From Candidatus Gracilibacteria bacterium CG2_30_37_12 (GTDB taxonomy: Bacteria > Patescibacteriota > Gracilibacteria > BD1-5 > UBA2023), in NCBI GenBank assembly GCA_001873165.1, contig MNYO01000045.1, forward strand, positions 1-5,346: DNA of 5,346 nucleotides, in the 5' to 3' direction. The translations under genes were made by a program, and so were the position numbers. Shown piece by piece: positions 1 through 5,346 of the stretch (its first letter is position 1; each line of letters starts with the position of its first letter). Under the pieces are notes generated by a model. It searched no databases and was not told the origin of the DNA. It was given only the letters and a program-made list of their open reading frames with translations.

Positions 1-1
1 C

Positions 2-178
2 AAGAAGTTTGAAAAATTTACACGGAGACTCGGACTTACGATGAATCGTAACTCCATTATTACCTTCATCTCTCACTGTCTGGAACAACTCTACAAACGA
101 CCTAAAAAGGATCCAAGAAAACACATCAATAGAAATCCGTTAGACTCAGTACAACAAAGGCTTTTTACGGTTGGTTAG
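2..178 (+). CDS. C-terminal end of an unrecognised protein (5' truncated by window edge)
   Basis: An open frame enters from the left edge and stops at TAG 176-178, giving about 58 residues. The tail is basic, with K/R-rich stretches at both ends (KKFEKFTRRLGL near the edge, KRPKKDPRKHINRNP further on). I do not recognise a family. The use of C-ending codons (CTC, TTC, ATC, AAC, TAC) resembles coding sequence. A competing frame is open from base 3 to a TAG at 141-143 if TGA is read as glycine, so the frame choice is uncertain. The gene converges on the CARDB gene, with 47 bases between the two stops and no convincing terminator hairpin. The internal ATG at 41 could start a 45-residue ORF, but a longer gene beginning outside the window is more likely. 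Confidence 0.35.
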   Translation, partial: KKFEKFTRRLGLTMNRNSIITFISHCLEQLYKRPKKDPRKHINRNPLDSVQQRLFTVG

Positions 179-225
179 GTGAGAAAAAATGGGTGGAATT
201 GAGAATTTTAAATGATAAAAAACTT

Positions 226-1932
226 TTAATAACCGAGATAGAGTGATATATATTGACTGAATGAATTGTTTGATTCAGATTGTTCTGCTATCATATTGGT
301 CGAATCAACATTTGCCCGGAAAGCATATCCTCACGATTGGTAGATACTGAGACTCAAATAACTATTAGGAAAATCAATACACTGCCCTTGTGCGAGATTT
401 CCTCCAATATTTCTCATAGGAGCATTATTATTCGTATTCATTATTTCCATCGTCCAGTTCGTGTTATTCAACATCGTAGCGCCAGCATTACATATCCGCA
501 CAGTCAGAGTTCTCGTACTATCATTCGAAAAAATACGATCCACTATAAGATCTGGTAATTGTGTTTGAAGTGTTTCTAAGAAAAGAGATTGCGAGAATAC
601 GTTATTGGACTCATTAGTCTCATCGACGGCATTATTCACATCAACTGTAACAGTCATAGGATAATTCCCCGTATAATTAATACCGAGTTCTGTGGAGGTC
701 GTATAAACAACCGTACTCGTACATTGCCCCTGTGCCATCTGGAGAGTATTGTATGAATTGGTGGTTATATTATTTGCGAAGAAACTCGTTCGGATAGAAA
801 CGGCGTTTATCATATCACCACCCTGATTACAGATTTCTGCGATGATATGTTTATCTCCAGAGTTTTGATATAGTCTCTGTATCGTGAGATCGGGTTTATT
901 GATAATAGTATTGGAATAATAATTCGAATTATAGGTGTAATTACAGTAATTATTGGCGTAAGTACAAGAAGTATTATTGGTATTTTGGTACGATGGATTT
1001 TGAGAATTGTAATAATTATTATTACAGGCGATATCCCCTATCGGACAGATATTAGTACGATAATAGGTCGTCGGAGGATTATAATTATAGCTATTATTGG
1101 AACAGTAATTATTGGATGATGTACAATACTGTGTATTATTATAATTATTGTTATAATAATTGGAATTATAGGTATAATTACAGTAATTATTGGCGTAAGT
1201 ACAAGAAGTATTATTGGTATTTTGATATTGTCCATTATTCACAGAACTATAATAGTTATTGTTACAAACAGTATCATTTATAGCACAAGTATTTGGAATA
1301 TTATTGAGATTATTATTGGAATAATAATTCGTATTATTCGTGGAACAATAGTTATTACTCACATTACAAGAGGAATTATTATTGTAGTTATAATTATAAT
1401 TTGTATTGGTACAGTAATTATTGGACGCATTACAGTAAGTAGTATTCGCATTGGGATAATATGTCGTCGGCTGGACAATCTGCTGAATAATTGGGGGATT
1501 TTTGGAAGGATACGCAATACTTACTGCCTTAAGTAAAGTATTATTGGTTTTATTTTTTTCATCTCTTCCATTTTTCACAATCGCACCAGCAGCGATATTA
1601 TATACTCAGGAAGTAGTGATGCCAAGTTCATCAACCGAAGCCACCTGAAAATCACGACAATTATCGGTATCAAAAATCGCAGATTCTACGAGAGAAAGAG
1701 TTCCTCCATTAGTTTTCTTGATAGCAATAACAAGTGTGTTTTCTGTATCATCAAGAACTCCACCCACATTACATACTTTCACATAGACAAATTTTGTTTC
1801 CTGATGGATATTCGTCACTGTGATGTCTGGTAGATACTTCGAAAATATCTCAAAAGGAGAGGCAGCAAAAGCAGCTGTAGAAAGAATACCGGAAGCAAAG
1901 AGAAACGAAAAAATCTTGAGAGCAGTACGCAT
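226..1932 (-). CDS. Secreted three-CARDB-domain protein with Asn/Tyr-rich CX6C-repeat linker (two TGA=Gly codons)
   Basis: The protein has 568 residues, from ATG 1932-1930 to TAA 228-226, when the in-frame TGAs at 1608-1606 (residue 109) and 333-331 (residue 534) are read as glycine. Residues 1-23 form a Sec signal peptide (RTALK, a hydrophobic core, then AFA before ASPF). Three homologous domains resemble CARDB adhesion-type beta-sandwiches: about 35-142, 347-450 and 460-566. Each opens with PD(I/L)xV or PDLTI, has a VCNxGG-like strand, a second Cys 36-38 residues later, a turn with the aligned Gly, and ends in D..NxxxE..E(S/K)NN. Between domains 1 and 2, residues 150-345 are rich in Asn, Tyr, Thr, Ser and Cys and carry seven CX6C units. 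No membrane anchor or sorting motif is visible at the C-terminus, so it is probably released or bound to the surface non-covalently. CARDB domains are known from cell-adhesion and surface proteins; an adhesive or surface-fibre role here is inference. No Shine-Dalgarno sequence precedes the ATG. Under the standard code the gene would look like two separate ORFs plus an unannotated tail. Confidence 0.85.
331..333 (-). other. In-frame TGA read as glycine (CARDB protein residue 534)
   Basis: The codon lies in the third CARDB-like domain, between LSIYQS and GYAFRANVD. In the second domain the matching string is LGINYT-G-NYPMTVTVD, where the glycine is an ordinary GGG codon (667-669). Reading through restores the domain end (VDSTNMIAEQSESNN) and runs to TAA at 226-228. 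Confidence 0.88.
916..987 (-). repeat. Near-identical 72-bp direct repeat, copy B
   Basis: This is the second copy of the 72-bp in-frame repeat in the CARDB gene, with mismatches to copy A at 925 and 937. It encodes the last CX6C unit (residues 323/330) just before the linker passes into the second CARDB-like domain. Such high DNA identity inside a low-complexity linker suggests a recent internal duplication or gene conversion. Confidence 0.9.
943..1434 (-). repeat. Seven-unit CX6C cysteine-loop array within the CARDB protein
   Basis: Cysteine pairs with exactly six residues between them occur at residues 167/174, 189/196, 216/223, 244/251, 270/277, 296/303 and 323/330, so unit starts are 22-28 residues apart. 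Five units match C-x-x-(S/A)-N-N-Y-C (CNASNNYC, CNVSNNYC, CTYANNYC twice, CTSSNNYC). The other two are CAINDTVC and CPIGDIAC, each followed by NNNYY. At DNA level the plus-strand 12-mer acagtaattatt recurs at 943, 1102, 1180 and 1411, with a variant at 1345. Spacing between units is Asn/Tyr/Thr/Ser-rich. Disulphide closure of each loop is inferred. Confidence 0.85.
1153..1224 (-). repeat. Near-identical 72-bp direct repeat, copy A
   Basis: It matches 916-987 at 70 of 72 positions (differences at 1162 and 1174). The offset is 237 bases, that is 79 codons, so the repeat is in frame. It encodes QNTNNTSCTYANNYC followed by NYTYNSNYY. The upstream protein around CAINDTVCNNNYY also resembles its counterpart in the other copy (CPIGDIACNNNYY), so the duplicated protein unit is about 44 residues. 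Confidence 0.9.
1606..1608 (-). other. In-frame TGA read as glycine (CARDB protein residue 109)
   Basis: The codon lies in the first CARDB-like domain between ELGITTS and VYNIAAGAIV, at the position matching the GGG glycine of ELGINYTG in domain 2. Read-through joins the signal-peptide part to the remainder in one frame with no other stop and completes the domain end (DEKNKTNN). Confidence 0.9.
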
Positions 1933-1962
1933 ATATTTGACAATAAATGGTAATATCTTTTT

Positions 1963-1989
1963 ATTATAGACTTTTTAGAGAAATAGCAA
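1963..1989 (-). promoter_or_regulatory. Probable promoter of the CARDB gene
   Basis: A perfect TATAAT (minus strand, 1968-1963) lies exactly 30 bases before the ATG at 1932. A weak -35 candidate, TTGCTA (1989-1984), is 15 bases upstream of it, shorter than ideal. The predicted leader is about 20-25 bases, AT-rich, with no Shine-Dalgarno motif. Confidence 0.5.
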
Positions 1990-2067
1990 GAAGAAGTGCT
2001 CTATTATTACTACAACTCCTTTCTATAAAGATAGACAGAATTTCTTATTTTCAATATTCAGACAGTC

Positions 2068-2081
2068 TTGGAAATTTCCAA
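2068..2081. promoter_or_regulatory. Perfect 14-bp palindrome TTGGAAATTTCCAA, candidate operator
   Basis: The dyad has no mismatches and no spacer, which fits a dimeric DNA-binding protein site better than an intrinsic terminator: there is no loop and no T-run. It lies about 100 bases upstream of the CARDB TATAAT element and about 50 bases past the pepA stop. The function is not known from sequence. Confidence 0.3.
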
Positions 2082-2132
2082 TAATCACTGATTTTATCCT
2101 AACAATAAAGGTAAATCTCCCTATCATAAATT

Positions 2133-3569
2133 TTATTCACTTCTTTCTTTTTTTATAAAAAATTCGCTCAGTGTCATTACTCCAAATCCTGTGGCATCTT
2201 TTGGGAAATATCCAAATGAAGAAGTTCGATAAGCAGTTCCTGCGATATCAAGATGTACCAATTTTGATTCTTTTACAAAATGAGTCAAAAATGCAGCACC
2301 CATACTCGATCCTGCCTTGTATCCAGAAGTAATATTTTTCACATCGGAGATTTCTCCTTTTGTTTTCTCGATCATATCCGCATCGAGTGGAAGTTGCCAG
2401 AATCGCTCTTCTCCTGCAGGATTTGCAAGAATTTCCATCATCATCTCTTGGTTATTCCCGATGATTCCAGCATAATTTTGTCCAAGTGCATGAAGTACCG
2501 CACCTGTTAATGTTGCCACAGAAATGATGGTTTCAGGATGATACATCGATTCCAGATACCCGAGAAGATCTGCAAGAACAAGCCGTCATTCTGCATCCGT
2601 ATGCCCAATCTCTACGGTTTTTCCATTGTATCCACGGATAATATCCAGTGGTTTCATGGCGCTTCCTCCAAGGAGATTCTCTGTCAATCCAATGGTAGCG
2701 ATGATATTGGAACGAAGATTGGTTTTGTTGTCGAGTGATAACAATGTTCCAACAACGGTCGCGGCTCCTGCCATATCGCACTTCATGTCGAGCATACCAT
2801 CATCGGGCTTGATTTGGAGACCTCCAGCATCGAATGTCACTCATTTTCCTGCGAGAGCAAGAGTCGGAAGATTTTTGTCAATAATACGCTCAAAAATAAG
2901 AACACAAGGGTCTCTATCACTTCCAGAACTCACTCCGAGAATGAGATTGAATCCCTTGGTTTCGAGTTCTTTTTTCTCCATGAGAGTTACTTTTGTATTT
3001 CGGAATGGAAGTTTCATAATCTGTTCAGCAAGTCGACGAGGATATTTGAGAGATGCGGGCATATTTACCATATCACGAACCCAGTAAATACACGCGAGCA
3101 AATCGATACGATCTGCTATTTCTGCACGAATAGTATCATTCTGATTTTCAACAATCAGAGCAAGTTTTCGTGGAGTTTTCTTTGTTAGAAATTGTTCAAA
3201 AGCATAAGTTGTCAAAATGAGACTATCGAGAATGGAGGAAATAGAATCTTTTTTGCTCGTATAAAAAGCGATATCTCCCTTGATTTTCCCAAAAGTCTCC
3301 GAAAGTTCTTTGGTATATGTTTTTTTATCGTAAATATAGATAATATGGAGTTTCTTCGCATGAAAAAATGGATGATACGTCGAGATGATAAAACTCGACT
3401 TCTCCGTTTCCTGACTTTTAGATTCTATTTCAGAGAGAATATCTTCTGGCAAATGAACACGTTTAAAAAAATCGAGATTACTCAACTCTTCCACTTCTAT
3501 GATAAAATTCTCAAGCGTATTATTTTCTGGAGCATCAAGAACTTCGATTGTAAAAGGTATAGCGACCAT
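2133..3569 (-). CDS. pepA: Leucyl aminopeptidase (peptidase family M17), two TGA=Gly codons
   Basis: The gene encodes a cytosolic two-metal aminopeptidase that removes N-terminal residues, preferring Leu, from peptides. It is 478 residues from ATG 3569-3567 to TAA 2135-2133, the usual M17 length, when TGAs at 2843-2841 (residue 243) and 2588-2586 (residue 328) are read as glycine. The variable N-terminal domain covers about 1-150; the catalytic domain starts near VRDMVNMPA (164-172). Metal and active-site residues seen by family knowledge are K242, D247 (TFDAGG), K254 (QIKP), D265 (KCDMAGAA), D325 and E327 (TDAE) and R329 (GRL). ATLTGA (352-357), HLDIAGTA (439-446) and the DATGFGV end (458-464) are also typical. 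One oddity is His323 where the signature normally has Asn (NTDAEGRL). About 2 of 33 glycines use TGA. A TATAAT promoter precedes the gene; it is divergent from the secreted coiled-coil gene. No clear terminator follows. Confidence 0.96.
2586..2588 (-). other. In-frame TGA read as glycine (PepA residue 328)
   Basis: The preceding residues are GHTDAE and the following ones RLVLADLL, so the TGA stands exactly at the Gly of the cytosol aminopeptidase signature NTDAEGRL. Tryptophan, selenocysteine or termination here would destroy the active site. Confidence 0.96.
2841..2843 (-). other. In-frame TGA read as glycine (PepA residue 243)
   Basis: The preceding residues are TLALAGK and the following ones VTFDAGGLQIKP. 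In M17 enzymes this string is (V/A)GKG(I/L/V)TFDSGG, with Lys and Asp as metal ligands and Gly between, so the TGA replaces an invariant glycine. Confidence 0.96.
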
Positions 3570-3599
3570 ATAGAGTGTATGAAAAAGTAAGATACAGTG

Positions 3600-3627
3600 A
3601 TTATAGAAAGAAAAGAATTATTTACAA
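3600..3627 (-). promoter_or_regulatory. Probable sigma-70-type promoter of pepA
   Basis: On the minus strand, TTGTAA (3627-3622) is followed after 16 bases by a perfect TATAAT (3605-3600), which lies exactly 30 bases before the pepA ATG. The predicted leader is about 20-25 bases with no Shine-Dalgarno motif. Confidence 0.6.
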
Positions 3628-3649
3628 ATGGAAGTATTCTATAAAAAAG

Positions 3650-3677
3650 TTGATTTTGAATAGCTTATACATATTAT
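3650..3677 (+). promoter_or_regulatory. Possible promoter for the secreted coiled-coil gene
   Basis: TTGATT (3650-3655) and TATTAT (3672-3677) are 16 bases apart. Transcription would start near 3684, giving a leader of about 100 bases before the chosen ATG at 3787. A second -10-like TATATT/TATTAT at 3759-3766, 20-22 bases before that ATG, is an alternative but lacks a good -35. Confidence 0.4.
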
Positions 3678-3725
3678 GGGACCGATAATCCTATTTCCAG
3701 CGCTTCCAACTGAGATTTATTTTCA

Positions 3726-3751
3726 GAAATATTTTTCTAAAAAATATTTTC
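3726..3751 (+). other. AT-only imperfect inverted repeat in the leader
   Basis: GAAATATTTTT (3726-3736) can pair with AAAAATATTTTC (3740-3751) with one bulged base and a three-base loop. It is followed by no T-run, so it is not a convincing terminator. In a region this AT-rich it may be chance. Confidence 0.2.
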
Positions 3752-3786
3752 AAAATTGTATATTATTTCCTTATTTTACTCAAAAT

Positions 3787-4809
3787 ATGTTCTCTCGAAA
3801 AACTATTATAAGCATACTATTTATTGGGATCACTTCTCTGTCATTCCCAGTATTTGCCGATGATATTTCTGATATGAAAGGGCTTTTGACGGATACTATC
3901 ACGAAACTCACACAGAAATATGAAGCACAGATTCAAATACTCCAAGCAGAAAATACAGCACTTAAACAAGAGATTGCGAGTCTCAAAGGAACTGGTGCAA
4001 TAGTTATACAAACAATCGAGAAAACTCCCACTACAATTCCTCTCGTCACTCCAATAAAAACTACCAGAACGATTACTGCAACGATGACAAAAACCGATAT
4101 ATATAATACCGTTATCGCACAAGTGAATGAAAATCTCGGAAATATTCTCTCTGAAAATAATCTCCCTGCATATGCCGCTATCGGACTTTTTGAATTCATC
4201 GAACCAAATGCATTCTTCATCTCTATTGATGATGGGAAAAATCCTATGGGTGTAAGTGCTTTCAAAACGAAGATTCTCTATACATTTAATAATAATCTCA
4301 TTCTGATAAAGAAAGGTTTCTTTGATCTTGATTACATATCACAAAGATATGTGACCACTTTTGGAAGCAATCCTTATACAAAAGCCACTCGTACTCGTAT
4401 AATAAATCCTACCTACAAAGGGAAACTTCTTGATCCAGTCAGTGTAAATAATACAACTAATACCACCACTCAGAATACTCCTTCTCCAGCAGTCAACATA
4501 GTTACTGGAGATGTAACATTTGCTCAGATTAAAACCGCATACGATAATACGAAATTGCTCGATGCACTCAAACTTTCTGATAATTATATTCTCAAAGATC
4601 CGAACAATATCGATGTACTTCGAATCCGCTATCGTAGTTATTATATCATCGGAAAATACGAAGAATCTCTCGCAGAAATTAAGAAAATGGAAACGATCCA
4701 AGGTTCTAATTTTGAGCGAACCATCGCTTGTGATGCAGCTGTTATCGGAAAGATTGCCAAGAAAACAGATGTAAGCTCGTACTATAGTGCTATTTGTAAG
4801 AAACAATAG
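3787..4809 (+). CDS. Secreted coiled-coil protein with TPR-like C-terminus, function unknown
   Basis: The gene encodes 340 residues from ATG 3787 to TAG 4807-4809. The start is chosen because a Sec signal peptide begins there: FSRK, a hydrophobic core, then VFA before DDISDM (cleavage after about residue 24). The in-frame ATG at 3676 would add 37 residues in front of this signal and overlaps a -10-like sequence. Residues about 31-67 look like a coiled coil with leucine/isoleucine heptads (QILQAENTALKQEIASLK). Next come a Thr/Pro/Ile-rich linker (to about 100), a mixed alpha/beta region of unknown family (about 100-215), an Asn/Thr/Pro-rich linker (about 219-240), and helical hairpins resembling TPR repeats (about 245-310, including RSYYIIGKYEESLAEIKKME). 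I recognise no catalytic motif. It may be a periplasmic or surface scaffold; that is inference. All 15 glycines use GGN codons and none TGA. The next reading frame begins 28 bases after the stop. Confidence 0.85.
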   Translation: MFSRKTIISILFIGITSLSFPVFADDISDMKGLLTDTITKLTQKYEAQIQILQAENTALKQEIASLKGTGAIVIQTIEKTPTTIPLVTPIKTTRTITATMTKTDIYNTVIAQVNENLGNILSENNLPAYAAIGLFEFIEPNAFFISIDDGKNPMGVSAFKTKILYTFNNNLILIKKGFFDLDYISQRYVTTFGSNPYTKATRTRIINPTYKGKLLDPVSVNNTTNTTTQNTPSPAVNIVTGDVTFAQIKTAYDNTKLLDALKLSDNYILKDPNNIDVLRIRYRSYYIIGKYEESLAEIKKMETIQGSNFERTIACDAAVIGKIAKKTDVSSYYSAICKKQ

Positions 4810-4837
4810 AAATATTTAATTACTTACCTTTGAATAT

Positions 4838-5213
4838 ATGAGTCTCAATTTTTGAACAAGAGTTTCTGAACGTATTGGATCCAATTTTTTCACAACTCTT
4901 GCTCGAGAAAATAAAGAAAAATTAACATTACCAGAATTAGACTCTTTGAGTATTTTACAAAAAAAATGTAGAGAATTTATTGATTACATTCCCTGGATTT
5001 CCTTTGATTTTGCTCCATGCAATTCTTTGTGAATCTGTTGCAACTTTACACTTTAGAAAGCAAGAGCAAACTGCAGCAATTTTGTATTCAGAGGGAAAAG
5101 AAAACCTTTGAATTAGTAATATAGATTATGCAGATATTACTGATGTAAGCAGAAGAGTGTCAAAGTGACTACCAGTAGAGATTGCTCCATTTCTTCTTAC
5201 CCATAGTGATTAG
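4838..5213 (+). CDS. Unrecognised small gene with apparent +1 frameshift at an A8 tract
   Basis: From ATG 4838 a frame runs about 43 codons (MSLNFGTRVSERIGSNFFTT..., ending SLSILQKK), with TGA 4853-4855 read as glycine. At the run of eight A (4959-4966) the coding appearance moves to another frame, which continues NVENLLITFPGFPLILL... to TAG 5211-5213 with TGAs at 5109-5111 and 5166-5168 read as glycine. The joined product would be about 124 residues. Without a shift, the first frame ends at TAG 5054-5056 in an odd Cys-rich tail, and the second frame (open from 4941) has no ATG. One A fewer in the tract would join the two. The cause could be a sequencing or assembly indel, programmed or transcriptional slippage, or decay into a pseudogene. 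No open minus-strand alternative exists. I do not recognise a family. It sits between the coiled-coil gene and the response regulator, so co-transcription is plausible. Confidence 0.45.
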
Positions 5214-5228
5214 TTATCAAATCCTCAT

Positions 5229-5346
5229 ATGACTCATATCCTCCTTGTCGAAGACGATCCTGGAATTGTCGAATCTCTTTCTCTCTACTTCGCTAAAAGT
5301 GGTATGACCATGAATGTGGCACACGATGGAGAAGAGGCGATAATTC
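5229..5346 (+). CDS. Response regulator receiver domain, N-terminal part (runs off window)
   Basis: ATG 5229 begins a 39-residue fragment that opens with THILLVEDDPGIVESL and continues with a helix and the second strand (MNVAHDGEEAI). This is the standard start of a CheY-like receiver: the acidic pair D9-D10 would bind Mg2+. The phosphorylated Asp, expected near residue 52, and any output domain lie beyond the window, so OmpR-type, other DNA-binding or stand-alone forms cannot be told apart. The gene begins 15 bases after the TAG of the preceding ORF and in the same frame, suggesting an operon. No Shine-Dalgarno motif is visible. A partner histidine kinase is not in the window. Confidence 0.9.
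   Translation, partial: MTHILLVEDDPGIVESLSLYFAKSGMTMNVAHDGEEAII

Noticed and set aside
179..225. Bidirectional terminator between the convergent left-edge gene and the CARDB gene
   Set aside because: Only a 5-base A/T inverted match is present, with no GC stem and no clear T-run.
280..558. Plus-strand ORF opposite the third CARDB domain
   Set aside because: The opposite strand encodes a clear domain with internal homology; this ORF has no recognisable features.
943..1434. Regularly recurring 12-mers as a CRISPR array
   Set aside because: The repeats are short, lie in frame in a protein gene, and follow the protein motif NNYC; spacers are low-complexity coding sequence.
1222..1536. Plus-strand Ile-rich ORF opposite the CARDB linker
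   Set aside because: It is the antisense shadow of Asn/Tyr-rich codons (AAT/TAT read backwards as ATT/ATA).
1975..2050. Terminator hairpins after pepA
   Set aside because: The candidate stems (around 1984-2008 and 2024-2035) are four to seven pairs with bulges and no T-tract.
2586..2843. TGA read as tryptophan (code 4) or selenocysteine
   Set aside because: Neither residue fits positions that are always glycine in M17 enzymes, and the CARDB domains align TGA with a GGG codon. No Sec-specific stem-loop was evident after the codons.
2133..3569. pepA as a pseudogene with two nonsense mutations or sequencing errors
   Set aside because: Both TGAs sit exactly on invariant glycines, the frame is otherwise intact with all catalytic residues, and another gene in the window shows the same pattern.
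2626..3590. Several plus-strand ORFs opposite pepA
   Set aside because: They lie antisense to a certain enzyme gene and show no family motifs.
3676..3786. Upstream ATG at 3676 as start of the secreted coiled-coil protein
   Set aside because: It would bury the signal peptide behind 37 residues and overlaps a -10-like element; ATG 3787 gives a standard signal sequence.
4339..4806. Minus-strand ORF opposite the coiled-coil/TPR gene
   Set aside because: The plus-strand frame has a signal peptide, coiled coil and TPR-like repeats; the minus frame has none.

Overview
The window looks like a piece of a bacterial chromosome that reads TGA as glycine (genetic code 25), as known for the candidate phyla Gracilibacteria (BD1-5) and Absconditabacteria (SR1). 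The strongest evidence is a leucyl aminopeptidase gene with two in-frame TGA codons. Both fall exactly on invariant glycines of the family: the Gly of the GKGVTFD-type metal site and the Gly of the TDAEGRL signature. A second gene has three homologous domains; its two in-frame TGAs align with a position that is an ordinary GGG codon in the other domain. All supported genes end in TAA or TAG, none in TGA. The DNA is AT-rich, and no start codon has a recognisable Shine-Dalgarno motif.

Layout from left to right: (1) 2-178, plus strand, the C-terminal end of an unrecognised gene. (2) 226-1932, minus strand, a 568-residue secreted protein with a signal peptide, three CARDB-like beta-sandwich domains and, between the first and second, an Asn/Tyr/Thr/Ser-rich linker carrying seven evenly spaced CX6C units. 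(3) 1933-2132, an AT-rich intergenic stretch with a promoter and a 14-bp perfect palindrome. (4) 2133-3569, minus strand, leucyl aminopeptidase pepA (M17). (5) 3570-3786, a divergent promoter region. (6) 3787-4809, plus strand, a secreted coiled-coil protein with a TPR-like C-terminus. (7) 4838-5213, plus strand, an unrecognised reading frame that needs a +1 shift at an A8 tract. (8) 5229 to the window end, plus strand, the start of a response-regulator receiver domain.

The window shows no obvious shared pathway. Two genes encode exported, probably cell-surface or extracellular proteins and one encodes a cytosolic peptidase. The plus-strand genes from 3787 onward are closely spaced (28 and 15 bases) and could be one transcript ending in a signalling gene. 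The minus-strand genes pepA and the CARDB protein each have their own TATAAT element, in both cases exactly 30 bases before the ATG. With the standard code, pepA and the CARDB gene would each be broken into three false fragments. The most interesting features are the glycine recoding, with internal proof, and the cysteine-loop array protein.
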